Source: Oxytricha trifallax (lineage: Eukaryota > Ciliophora > Spirotrichea > Sporadotrichida > Oxytrichidae). From it: DNA of 64,000 nt. Position numbers and translations under genes: made by a program. Of the stretch, positions 21,838 through 32,591 are shown in pieces. Numbering within the stretch: the first letter of the stretch is position 1; every line of letters begins with the position of its first letter. Under the pieces are notes generated by a model. It had not been told where the DNA came from, made no database searches, and worked only from the letters and a program-made list of their open reading frames with translations. The stretch lies in the NCBI GenBank assembly GCA_000711775.1, contig ARYC01003312.1:1-64000 (forward strand), read 5' to 3'.

Positions 21838-23346
21838 TCAACTTAGTGCGATATTAATAATAAACGACTAGGTAGTCGGAGACTAAGATTAACTTAAAGA
21901 CTAAAAAAACTGCGGTTAAATGAATCTTAGGTTTGAATCAAATAAGTCTCTTGACTTTGGGAGGAACATAAAGTACTCTGTGTTCTGGTTGCCAGTTAAG
22001 CTTATCAAACTTTCCTCGACCTCTGCTAAACTGTACTAGTATCTGGTCTAAGGTTAGAAATAGAATTGCTTGATAAGATCTTTGATGACTGCGTTAGCTG
22101 TAGTCTTCTTAGAGTAGGCTGCTGCATTTTAGACTAGCTACGACTAGGTAGTCCAAACAGAGTCGTAGTCTTTAGTCATGAACAGGTATACAATCATTAA
22201 GACTAAGGCGTAGACATCGACTAGTCGATCACCAAAGAAGACTCCTGTAGTCGGATAAAACATTAATGACCCATCATACTCAATCTACTATTTAGATGCG
22301 AGTACTCTTGCATTCTCAAAGTTCCTTAGTCTTGCCTTGATAGGGTAGTCGTTGAGGACTATATTATTGAAGCTTAGTCGGTGGTGTACGAATCCGATTG
22401 TATGCAGTTCTCTTAAACCATATATGATTTGCTTCATGACTAGTCGATCCGAATGAGCACTGCGATTAGTCATCATATAGTAGTCGTAACTGAATTGAGG
22501 GATCAGGTACTGGAGTGCGATGTGATCGCTGCCTTTCAAGACCATCTCCAACTAAGTGATTCCATGAAGTTAGAGTTAGAAGGCAGTCTTAGTTATATCA
22601 TACTCCCTTTACAGCTACTCTGATTCAAGCTCCTCTTCAAGAAAACCTCTCAGTGCGAACAGCTTGTAGAATCTTCCGTCATGAAGCATAGTCCCATAAG
22701 GAGCACTAGTCATTTTTTACAGAGGACTAGGCTTAGTCGCTTAGTCGTAGAGATATTTAAAGCAAGGAATGATAAAAGTATCATCGACTCTGTACTTATT
22801 TATCCTTGCGATTGAGTCATCCACTTCATCCTCAGTGTCAGGGATCTCAATATCAACCTTTGGGTTAGTCTTCGAGCTTGTTTTAGCATTCACTCTCTAC
22901 CTCTTCTTTGGAGGTTCCTTGAGTTCCTCCTCTTAGTCATCACTCTCATTAGCCATCGACTAGTCTTCTTATTATTATTAAATTTAATCTCTTTTTACTT
23001 TAGATATTGCGGAGTGAAATCCTTGCGACTTTTGTTCCTGCTTCTACAATCCTTAGTCGCTCTGCTTGGATTTATTGTGAACCTCTTTGACATGACGATT
23101 GAGATTGCTCTTATTATTAAAAACCTTGGAACAGGTAGCGCATCAATACACAGTAGTCGCTGGTGCTGAAATCGCACTCTTGTCATCCTCGTTGTTTGAC
23201 TCTGGTAAGTTATCTTTGATTTGTATATCTGATTGAAAGTTTATGAAGCTAGTATGAAACTCTGGATTTAGCTGGTGGTTGTAAAAGTTTGCAAAGTTCT
23301 AAGCATCGTTGTCAGCGATAGCCTAGTCGAACAGTTCCTCGTTCAT
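21838..23346 (-). CDS. TBE-E 57-kD zinc-finger / pseudokinase protein, one internal TGA
   Basis: One code-6 frame of 503 codons from ATG at 23346 (MNEELFDQAIADND) to TGA at 21838-21840, broken only by TGA at codon 68 (23143-23145), directly before the first Cys of a C2H2 finger (CATCSKVF...H...H); in TBE-C the residue there is Gln (TAA). An acidic/basic linker (EEELKEPPKKR) and a kinase-like domain follow. The catalytic loop reads FVHHRLSFNN, so Asp and Lys are gone, and the DFG site reads NFE: a predicted pseudokinase. The ATG stands about 10 nt inside the right ITR, so the promoter must lie in the ITR. Confidence 0.85.
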
Positions 23347-23348
23347 GA

Positions 23349-23646
23349 ATCTTAAGTTTAAGACAAATGATTATAACTGTGGTTGATTAGATTGATTAAT
23401 AGTTAAGTTAAATTTAAAAGTTAATAGTAGTAATCAAGACTTAATCACAAACCACCTAAATGAACAATGGTGAAGGGTAGTTGTATACTCTGACTTTCAT
23501 GTTCAGACTAGTCACGACTACTCTCAATCAACATAGTCTTCGACTATAGTCCTTATTAATAGTCGCTTAGTCGCATTTTCGCATTAATAAACGTGTGTCA
23601 ATTCACTATAAACTCATAGACTAAGCATGAATTGGGGTTTTGGGGT
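23349..23646 (-). repeat. TBE-E right inverted terminal repeat, about 298 bp
   Basis: Complement of 18434-18729, ending GGGGTTTTGGGGT before ATT. Differences from the left copy are scattered substitutions and small indels. Confidence 0.9.
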
Positions 23647-24654
23647 ATTGTTTACAGGAGTTTAACTCTTCATATGCTTTCTTGGACTCCTTAGTCTTAT
23701 GAAATGATAAGTTATCAACAAACAAGATGATTTCTTAATTGCTATACTTCTCTCTGAGCTTATGCAAAAACTCGAAATACTGCTCTCGCTTAATAGAGCG
23801 TGGATGAATAACATAAGCTTCTAGACCTGAATCTTCACTAATACCGGCTAAAATTGCGTGAGTGGCAACCTTTACTTTTTAGTCATATACTTCTATATTA
23901 TCGTACTTTTTATGCCAGGACTTATTAATAAAAGTGTTGAATGTAAACACTGCTTCATCAGCGTGTATGAACTTGATGTTATTAGTAATAGCTCTCTGCA
24001 TTTAATCATATATAAAGTTTAAATTATTACTATAAAATGGCACTGTAAAATCAATTACTCTCTTCACTCTGTTGACAGTCTTGAAAGTAATGCCATTTCT
24101 TCTATAAATATTAGCTATAGTCTAAGGAGAGATACGCATGTCAGGAAACTTGCGATGAAACATCACAGCTGTTAGTCAAAAGGAAAGTGAGCCCAATACT
24201 TTAAAGTCTTAGAGTCACAGAGGTAGTCAATATGGGTCTAAGTGAACGTTTATTTCCTTACAGGATGTTTTCAAGTACCAGAATTAAAATGCTAAACAGC
24301 TAACATGCAGTGATACCTAACAGTAGAGGCACTCTTGTGTAAGAGATTTGCTATTGCTGCATAATTCAGTACTGGTTTGACTTAATCTATATTAATGCTC
24401 GTACCATACGTAAGCTTAAGCAGTAAATCTAAATTTTTCTCATCATAAATAAGCCCTAAATTTCGTTAATTTCTATTTCTCATTTTGCAATTTGAACTAA
24501 TTTCTCTACTAACCCCAATAAGACACCAACAATACCCTACATATCAAAGCACTATAAAAACTTACTAAGGAGTTTTGGGGTATTGATTTTAGACTGTAGA
24601 ATCCAGAACTCTAAAATTTAAAATTCGAAATTCAATAAGAAAAGAAGGAAGCAA

Positions 24655-25446
24655 GTTGAAATCTATAAGTACTGCAATTAAGAGGGTTGTAGCTTAATAA
24701 ATTATCTCAAGATTTAGAAGCAAGGAAAATCTCTATCGATATCTCACTTAATATGATTAACATTTAACATATACTTTATTATATGCTATTGTGGGATTAT
24801 TCCTTCCAACGATGGAAAGTTCAAAAATCTCATTCTTAAAAGCTATATTTTTTCATGTTAAGAAAGCCTCCAAATATAATGAAATTAAGTTGTTTGAAAT
24901 ACCAAGCTGAGCCACTAATCTGTGAGAGGATGCGATTAAAGATGAAGAGTTGGTAGCTTATCTTCCTACAAAGAAACAACTCTTAAGAAACTTCAGGAAA
25001 GAAGCTTCTTTTTTGGTGTTCTTGGCACTTTAATTGCGTTATCTCAGAGGGATTAATGAAAAATCTCCCAAGAAAAGCTTCTCTTTATCTCCTCTATTTA
25101 ATTTCTGAAGATTAAAAGAAGCAATGCATACTAATAAGCGAGACCTCTTTTGCGGAGCTTAAGAAACATCCATTCTTATATAATATAAGCTTAGATTCAA
25201 GAATTTTAAGGGAAACCTGGAATTGGTATTACTAATGAAAGAGCATGTATAGGTTCACAGAGAGAGAAATTTACAGATAATTCATGATGTATGCAAAAGG
25301 ATTTTTAAAGATGTCTAAAACCATATGAAATGAACATAAATGCAGGAGCTGGTACTAAGAAAAGAATTGGCTCAGTCAAGTCATTCGAGGAAGAAAAATT
25401 TGGGAAGCCAAACCTTTTATGGGCAAATTTAATATGTAAATTTTTA
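24655..25446 (+). pseudogene. TBE-F 22-kD gene, decayed
   Basis: Both candidate start ATGs are altered (GTTGAA and ATTAAG). Open for a while: YLTQYDQHLTYTLLYAIVGLF and FLPTME match. It breaks up after ATNL. Neither splice site of the usual intron survives (near 25178-25210), in line with a dead gene. Confidence 0.75.
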
Positions 25447-25590
25447 ATTCATTTAAATATAAAACTTAAGGGGGGAGAAGTTTCCTGCACAGGTTTATGT
25501 TATAAATAAATTTTAGGAAAGTTTCCTGCACTTTTTTGAATTTTTGAATTTTAATTTTTTATAAATTAAATTAATTTTATAACTACTATC

Positions 25591-27985
25591 TGTTCAAACC
25601 GAGACCCGTACACCTCTGTACCTCTCTTCTAGAAAATAGCCCCTTCAATCCCTACCCCTCCGTACCCCCCTCCCCATTATTACCCCTAATTCATATGAAT
25701 TTTTTCATCCTCGCAGTCTGAACCGATTTCCTTCTTGACATCTCGAGATCATTAAGTGAAAATACTATCTAAAAAATATCATAAATTTTTATAAAAATTT
25801 TACTTTGCTTATTCACACATAAAAACATATGAATTATTTTTATTTATTTTTTAACGTTTGTCATCTGTTTTTTTTATATCCATCTATACGAAAAATATTA
25901 TTTATATGATTTGCTCATATATAATTCTAACTTAACATAATTGCTATTTCTCAAGTAATTTATGTGTAAAATCTATATCTTTTTAAATAACCTCAATTCA
26001 GCTTATCTTAAGCAAATAATAAGAATTTTGAGCATTAGAATACAATTTTTTTTACTCAACTAAGAAGTTTCTATGTTTTTTTTTTATAATTTTCATTATA
26101 TATTTTATAAATTTTTTTTTAATAATGAAAGAATAATAAAATAATATTACATGAAGGCAACCTTAAACTGTTATATATTATAAATTAATTGAATTGATAA
26201 AATAAATTTATTTCATTTACAATTTTTGCCTATAATGATTTGCCTTAAAAAATAAAAATAAATATATGATTTTCTAAAAAGATATAATTAATATAATTTC
26301 TTTAATTAACCTTTTTAATATCCAAAAACAGATAAGTAATAATTATCTTATTAAACTTAGTAATCATACAGGATATTATTCAGCATTGTAAAATTTATTA
26401 TTTATTAGCCAATTGTTTTCTTATATAATTTTCGATTAGAACAAACTAAATGATAAAAATCTATAACTAATAAAAAAAAAATTATTGATTTAAATATAAA
26501 GGTGAAAGAATTTGTTTTCTAATGCATATATGTTCTGACGAGACCCCCCCCTACCCCCCCCTCAGCCGAGACCCCCTCCCCCCCTCAAACCGAGACCCCC
26601 CCTCCCCCCTCAAACTGAGAATCCCCTTTTATTATAGTTTTTTTATGAATTTATTTTTTACTCAGAATAAATTTCTTGCCCTTCGGGCAGATATTACTAT
26701 TAAAAATATATTTTGACAAGTTCCACTACGTCCGTCGACTTTTTTTAAAACATACTCCCATAGGGAAATATTTATAATAAGGTTTAATTTTGACTATCAT
26801 GATTAATAATATGATTTAATTGATAGACATAAATTTGAATTCAAGATTTTTTATAACTTAAATCACTTACACTCTACTATATAGTAATAATTAATATAAA
26901 AATTTTTCCTATTATTTTTAACTTCATTTAAATATTAAATTTTTTTTATTATTACTTATTTATTTAATTACTATTAAAATCTTATTTCTTAAGCTTAGTT
27001 TATTGAAAAATTAAAGACAATTTTTTATGTTTAGGATTACCATTTAATATATATATATATGAATAAAATAAGATTTTAATAGTAATTAACTAAATAAGTA
27101 ATAATAAAAAAATTTTATATTTAAATGAAGTTAAAAATAATAGGAAAAATTTTTATATTTATTATTACTATATAGTAGAGTGTAAGTGATTTAAGTTATA
27201 AAAATCTTGAATTCAAATTTATGTCTATCAATTAAATCATATTATTAATCATGATAGTCAAAATTAAACCTTATTATAAATATTTCCCTATGGGAGCATG
27301 TTCTAAACAAAAGTCGAAGGACGTAGTGGAACTTATCAAAATATATTTTTAATAGTAATATCTGCCCGAAGGGCAAGAAATTTATTCTGAGTAAAAAATA
27401 AATTCATAAAAAATCTATAATAAAAGGGGATTCTCGGTTTGAGGGGGGGAGGGGGGTCTCGGTTGAGGGGGAGGGGGGTCTCGGCTGAGGGGGGAAGGGG
27501 GGTAGGAGGGGGGGTCTCGGTCAGAACACATATATAAAAGATTAATTCTGATTATTTGCTTAAGATAAGCTGAATTGAGGTTATTTAAAAAGATATAGAT
27601 TTTACACATAAATTACTTGAGAAATAGCTATTATGTTAAGTTAGAATTGAAAATGAGCAAATCATAGAAATAATATTTTTCGTATAGATGGATATAAAAA
27701 AAACAGATGACAAACGTTAAAAAATAAATAAAAATAATTCATATGTTTTTATGTGTGAATAAGCAAAGTAAAATTTTTATAAAAATTTATGATATTTTTT
27801 AGATAGTATTTTCACTTAATGATCTCGAGATGTCAAGAAGGAAATCGATTCAGACTGCGCGGATTAAGAAATTCATATGAATTGGGGGTAATAATGGGGG
27901 GTACGGGTGGGTACAGGGGAGTAGGGGTGGTACGGATGTGAAGGGGGTATTTTCTAGAAGAGGGGTACGGGTCTCGGTCGGAACA
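25591..27985. repeat. Large inverted repeat with TGTTC..CCGAGACCCGTAC ends
   Basis: Arms of about 400-450 bp (25591 to about 26030, and about 27540-27985) run inward from TGTTCAAACCGAGACCCGTA and its complement. A unique stretch of about 490 bp lies only on the left side. GC-rich C-runs and G-runs contrast with the AT-rich arms. ACTATC flanks both sides. It is related to the element at 44222-46531. Confidence 0.75.
26531..27528. repeat. Nested inverted repeat with the same tip family
   Basis: About 1 kb, from TGTTCTGACGAGACCCCCCC to its complement, sitting inside the larger repeat. Three CCGAGACCCC...CCCCTC units stand at each end, then arms of about 480 bp meet near 27030. A Pro-rich ORF read through the C-runs is not a gene. 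Confidence 0.75.
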
Positions 27986-28379
27986 ACTATCAACTAACTT
28001 AAGGATTAATTTTATTGTTATAATTATGCTTTAATTTTTTAATCAATATTCAATATTCAATATCTATCTTAAGATTTCAAAAACTTTGACATTTTTATCT
28101 GATATTTTTAGGTTCTGTCTTTTAAATATTATATTGCTTTACTATATCAATTACGAATATATTATATCCAATTGTTAGTGTGATTCTGATTCAATTTATC
28201 TTTTTCTTACCATGCCTATATAATGTTAGACTATATTTTCTTGAGCTAAATCAATGATGAACAATATTCTCTTTATATTTATTGGGTCATAAAAATATTA
28301 AATTTGTTTATTTATGTAATATTTATTAAATTTAACATAAAGAAAAAAAAAGTTCCGAAAACTTCCCACCAAAAACTTA

Positions 28380-30350
28380 TTTTTAGATATTCATTCTTCT
28401 TTTCTCGCAAAAACTGTCGTCTTCTCTATTCTCACTCTCTTACAACTACTTTGAATTAAATCTACTGTATAGGCAAGTCATGCATAAGGTGATAGAGCAG
28501 CAGTTTCTTATAGTGAGTTCTAGATTTAACTCCATCAGAATTCTATTCCAATAAACTGTGGGTTACTAGGAACGTTTTATACAGGAGTTATGCTTAACTC
28601 TTTATAAGCTTTCTTAGACTTATTAGTTTTATTAACATAGAGATTGTCAACAAACAGAATAATCTAATAATCATTATATTTATCTCTTATCTTATGTAAG
28701 ATCTGTATATACCATTCTCGCTTAATAGAGCAAGGATGAATGACGTAGCTTTTGACCCTGAATCTCCACTAATACCAGCTAAAATTGCATGGATGACATC
28801 CTTACCTTTTTAGTCATTAATTCTATATAATCATACTTTTTGTACCATGAATTATTAATATAGTTGTTGAAGGTAAATACAGCTTTATCAGCATGTATTA
28901 ACTTGTTGTTATTAGTAATAGCTCTCTGAATTTAATAATATATATTGTTTAAATTATTAATATAAAATGACATATCAATATCAATTGCTCTCTTCACTGT
29001 GTTGTCAGTCCTTAAAGTGATACAATTTCTTCTATAGATATTAACAATATTCTAAGGAGAGATGCGCATGTGATGAAACTTGCGATGAAACATTACAAAT
29101 CGCTAGTCAATAGAAAAGAAAACCCAATACTTTTAAGTCTGAGAGTAATAGAGCCAGTCAGTATGGGTCTAGTAAACATCTTGTGTAAGAGCTTTGCTAT
29201 AGCTGCGTAATAAAATACTGGCTTGACTTATTGTATATTTATAGTATATCTTACCTAAGCTGTAATATTAAGCGAGTATAATCAAAATGTGGAGATCGTT
29301 ATAAAGAAATCAAAAATGCAATGAATTAAGATTATGATCATTTCAAAGTATACTTATGTTTTTTCAACTGTAGAGATTATGAATTAAGATTAACTATTTT
29401 AATTATCAACTTTATATTACTAATCAATAATGGAGAATTTTAATTCATTATTTTTTTCACTTTTCGTGATTAGTTTGTATTTTAGCGCAGTCTCAGCGAT
29501 GTATCTGTAGTAATCTCCAACTTTTTTCTTAAATTTTTCTTAGATATCTTCACTATATCTTCAGGGTATCTTCATTGTATCTTCCTCAAAAAATAAAAAG
29601 TCAAATAAAATTAGAATTAACAATAGCAGTAGTAATAACAACAATAGCAACAACAATAATAACAATAATTTAATCAAAATTAAGCATTTTTAGGAGCCTG
29701 GTTGAAATTCTTAAGAATTTCAAAATTTTAATTCACTGATTTTTTCATAGTTTTCATCAATGTCATCTTCATCATCATCTTCAATATTAGGTCTCAATAC
29801 TATGAATTTTAAGAAAACTAGATTTTTTAGAAAAAATCCCAGGCTCCTAAAAATGCTTAATTTTGATTAAATTATTGTTATTATTGTTGTTGCTATTGTT
29901 GTTATTACTACTGCTATTGTTAATTCTAATTTTATTTGACTTTTTATTTTTTGAGGAAGATACAATGAAGATACCCTGAAGATATAGTGAAGATATCTAA
30001 GAAAAATTTAAGAAAAAAGTTGGAGATTACTACAGATACATCGCTGAGACTGCGCTAAAATACAAACTAATCACGAAAAGTGAAAAAAATAATGAATTAA
30101 AATTCTCCATTATTGATTAGTAATATAAAGTTGATAATTAAAATAGTTAATCTTAATTCATAATCTCTACAGTTGAAAAAACATTAGTATACTTTGAAAT
30201 GATCATAATCTTAATTCATTGCATTTTTGATTTCTTTATAACGATCTCCACATTTTGATTATACTCGCTTAATAGTAAATCTAAATATTTTTTCATTATT
30301 AATATATCCTAAATTTCACTATTTTTTTAGTTTTTAAAGTTTTTTGCAAA
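28380..30350 (-). pseudogene. TBE-F transposase, interrupted by a hairpin and decayed
   Basis: 28380-29270 and 30271-about 30350 together match the D/G transposase: LMHDLP, DNLxxxK, NFSIDQRFVMFHRKF and the DLLL start region. About 130 bp between the HIDYL block and the LLHKS block is deleted near 29170, and many small indels follow. It does not carry the 1-nt loss before VMFHRKF that D and G share. Confidence 0.75.
29271..30270. repeat. 1.0-kb near-perfect hairpin element in TBE-F
   Basis: Tips AGCGAGTATAATCAAAATGT and the complement. Arms of about 430-450 bp pair almost base for base around a short centre near 29770. No coding potential. It interrupts the N-terminal codons of the TBE-F transposase; the intact order is seen in D and G. 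TTA/TAA or AAT flanks make the exact duplication ambiguous. Confidence 0.85.
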
Positions 30351-30501
30351 TTTACCCTGATTTCTCTATTCACCCCAATAAGACCCAAATATTTTCTACA
30401 AATCAAAGCACTAATAAACCTCATTAAGGGTTTTTGGGGTTTTAATTACTTCAAACACAATTGCTATTTTTGTTGATTAATGGATTGCTATCATTATTGT
30501 A

Positions 30502-30903
30502 GGAAACATTCAAAACTGGAAAATTAATTTAAATAATATTTATTATAATTTAAAATCTTGACAGTTGAAGTTGGCCAATTTAAACAATCTTGGACTAATT
30601 CGATAGAGAATTCAAAATTAGCTGGGCTTTATTATTGGCGGAACAACTTTATCGTATAGAGGAAGCGAGATAACTCGACTTTATTTGAACTCATCTAAAT
30701 TCATAAAATTATACCTCTACATTAAAGTCGAGTTCTCGCTTTCTCTATACGATAAAGTTGTTCCGCCAATAATAAAGTCCAGCTAATTTAGAATTCTCTA
30801 TCGAATTAGTTCAAGATTGTTTAAATTGGCCAACTTCAACTGTCAAGATTTTAAATTATAATAAATATGATTTAAATTAATTTTCCAGTTTTGAATGTAT
30901 TCC
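30502..30903. repeat. Family M hairpin MITE, copy M1
   Basis: Ends GGAAACATTCAAAACTGG and its complement with arms of about 190 bp, including GGCGGAACAACTTTATCG and GCGAGATAACTCGACTTTA. Related copies lie at 53545-58966 (split), 61191-61579 and 62650-63008, and a relic at 8590-8900. Confidence 0.82.
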
Positions 30904-31547
30904 ACAAAAATAACAAAAGAGAAAAGGTGAGATTCAAATAATCTATAAATAAATATCATACTCATCTGAGGCATACTTACTTAATTTTAGAGGGAAATTA
31001 ATTCTATTGTTTTTTTTTATCAGTAAAAATATTGAAATATTTTTGAGGTTTAATTCGAATATTGACAATGCACCTGTATAACTCTAAATCATATTTAAAT
31101 TAGTAAATGGCTTAAATACAATAACTGAATTAATTAATAGTTTTAACTTGTTGCCTATTTTAATTTTGAATTTAACAAAATCTCATATTAATTGTTTTTA
31201 TTTATTATGATTAAAAATAATCATTCAAAAAAATATAGAATATCATAGTTAAAATTCTAAAGTTATATTAGTGCAATAAATTTTATAAGTATCTTATAAA
31301 TTCTAATTTTTCTCATTTAGTTATTGGATTTTAGTAAATTTAGATATTCTAAATGCTTTCTTTGGTATAATTTAGAATTGTAAGGCATTAAAAAAATTAT
31401 GTTTCAGATCTAATTCAAGAATGCAATATGTTGGATTAGAATCATTAAAACCCCAAAACCCCTTAGTAAGGTTTATAAGTGCTTTGATTTATAAGGTATA
31501 AATGGGGTCTTATTGGGGTTAGTAGAGAAATTAGGCCAATTTGCAAT

Positions 31548-32585
31548 ATGAGAAATAGAAATTAGCGAAATTTAGGGCTTATTTATGATGAGAAATATTT
31601 AGATTTACTGCTTAAGCTTAGGTATGGTACGAGTATTAATATAGATTAAGTCAAACCAGTACTAAATTATGCAGCAATAGCAAATCTCTTACACAAGAGT
31701 GCCTCTACTGTTAGGTATCACTGCATGTTAGCTGTTTAGCATTTTAATTCTGGTACTTGAAAACATCCTGTAAGGAAATAAACGTTCACTTAGACCCATA
31801 TTGACTACCTCTGTGACTCTAAGACTTTAAAGTATTGGGCTCACTTTCCTTTTGACTAACAGCTGTGATGTTTCATCGCAAGTTTCCTGACATGCGTATC
31901 TCTCCTTAGACTATAGCTAATATTTATAGAAGAAATGGCATTACTTTCAAGACTGTCAACAGAGTGAAGAGAGTAATTGATTTTACAGTGCCATTTTATA
32001 GTAATAATTTAAACTTTATATATGATTAAATGCAGAGAGCTACTACTAATAACATCAAGTTCATACACACTGATGAAGCAGTGTTTACATTCAACACTTT
32101 TATTAATAAGTCCTGGTATAAAAAGTACGATAATATAGAAGTATATGACTAAAAAGTAAAGGTTGCCACTCACGCAATTTTAGCCGGTATTAGTGAAGAT
32201 TCAGGTCTAGAAGCTTATGTTATTCATCCACGCTCTATTAAGCGAGAGCAGTATTTCGAGTTTTTGCATAAGCTCAGAGAGAAGTATAGCAATTAAGAAA
32301 TCATCTTGTTTGTTGATAACTTATCATTTCATAAGACTAAGGAGTCCAAGAAAGCATATGAAGAGTTAAACTCCTGTAAACAATGCTTCTTATAGCCCAT
32401 AACTTAATGGAATTGAATTTTAATGGAGTTAAATCAAGACTTACTACATGAAGCTACTGCTGTATCATCTAATGCACGATTTACCAATCGATACAGTAGA
32501 CTTAATACATAGAAGTTGCAAGAGAGTGAATAAAGATAAGACTACGATATGTGCAAGGAAATAAGTTTTAGACTTAAATGAATGA
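31548..32585 (+). pseudogene. TBE-G transposase with a stop and frameshifts
   Basis: ATG at 31548 (MRNRNQRNLGLIYDEK), TGA at 32583-32585. In-frame TGA at 31758-31760 after NSGT; 1-nt loss near 31855; another shift near 32379 before the SPQLNGIE block. DDE residues in HTDEAVF, FVDNLSFH and NGIE. The first two lesions are shared with TBE-D. Confidence 0.9.
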
Positions 32586-32591
32586 AAAAGT

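Larger units (their letters stand above)
18434..23646. mobile_element. TBE-E, divergent long-ITR telomere-bearing element rich in CGACTA/TAGTCG
   Basis: A 5213-bp element with tips ACCCCAAAACCCC and the complement, and ATT at 18431-18433 and 23647-23649. It sits in the TBE-D transposase gene; the intact target is seen in TBE-G near 32379-32385. Its inverted repeats run about 295-300 bp (18434-18729 and 23349-23646), with few mismatches. Gene order: transposase (+), 22-kD (-), 57-kD (-). Unlike the others, the 22-kD and 57-kD genes face the same way. GC content is clearly higher than in neighbours. A hexamer CGACTA or TAGTCG occurs about 49 times by hand count, in genes, spacers and ITRs. Confidence 0.93.
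18230..24483 (-). pseudogene. TBE-D transposase, split by TBE-E and carrying shared lesions
   Basis: ATG at 24483, TGA at 18230-18232 after removal of TBE-E (18434-23646). An in-frame TGA at 24271-24273 (codon 71, after NSGT) and a 1-nt loss near 24170-24180, before the VMFHRKFPD block, are identical to those of TBE-G. Catalytic blocks HADEAVF and FVDNLSFH are present in the segment right of TBE-E. Confidence 0.9.
11248..24585. mobile_element. TBE-D, split by nested TBE-C and TBE-E
   Basis: Left end CAAAACCCC at 11248 (one C4A4 unit lost) and right end GTTTTGGGGTATTG to 24585, with ATT at 11245-11247 and 24586-24588. Removing TBE-C (11603-15650) and TBE-E (18434-23646), each with one ATT, leaves about 4.07 kb in the usual order: kinase (-), 22-kD (+), transposase (-). 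It belongs to the D/F/G subfamily and is closest to TBE-G. Confidence 0.92.
25469..28371. mobile_element. Foldback element with GGGGGG..AAGTTTCC ends and 8-bp target duplication
   Basis: Ends AGGGGGGAGAAGTTTCCTGC and, at the right, the complement of GGTGGGAAGTTTTCGGAAC. AAAACTTA flanks it at 25461-25468 and 28372-28379; the uninterrupted target is seen in the D copy at about 18246-18253. An 8-bp duplication is typical of hAT-type elements. No transposase ORF is visible. It carries the inverted-repeat elements listed next. Confidence 0.75.
24589..30444. mobile_element. TBE-F, truncated element split by two foldback insertions
   Basis: The right end GTTTTTGGGGTTTTA (to 30444) is followed by ATT. 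The transposase (28380-30350) and 22-kD gene (24655-25446) of the D/G subfamily are present; the kinase half is missing because TBE-D is inserted at 24585. A 2.9-kb foldback (25469-28371) lies between the two genes and a 1.0-kb hairpin (29271-30270) inside the transposase. The remaining left part may be the relic at 10.3-11.2 kb. Confidence 0.8.

Noticed and set aside
22995..23186. 63-codon Arg-rich ORF on the minus strand
   Set aside because: A different frame of the TBE-E zinc-finger gene, which has clear C2H2 residues in its own frame.
26522..26716. Pro-rich ORF (and its mirror at 27415-27609)
   Set aside because: Translation of the C-run repeat units at the two ends of the nested foldback; no independent sign of coding.
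24589..30444. CRISPR array or tRNA/rRNA genes anywhere in the window
   Set aside because: No regularly spaced repeats with unique spacers and no recognisable RNA gene folds were found; the inverted repeats are transposon hairpins.
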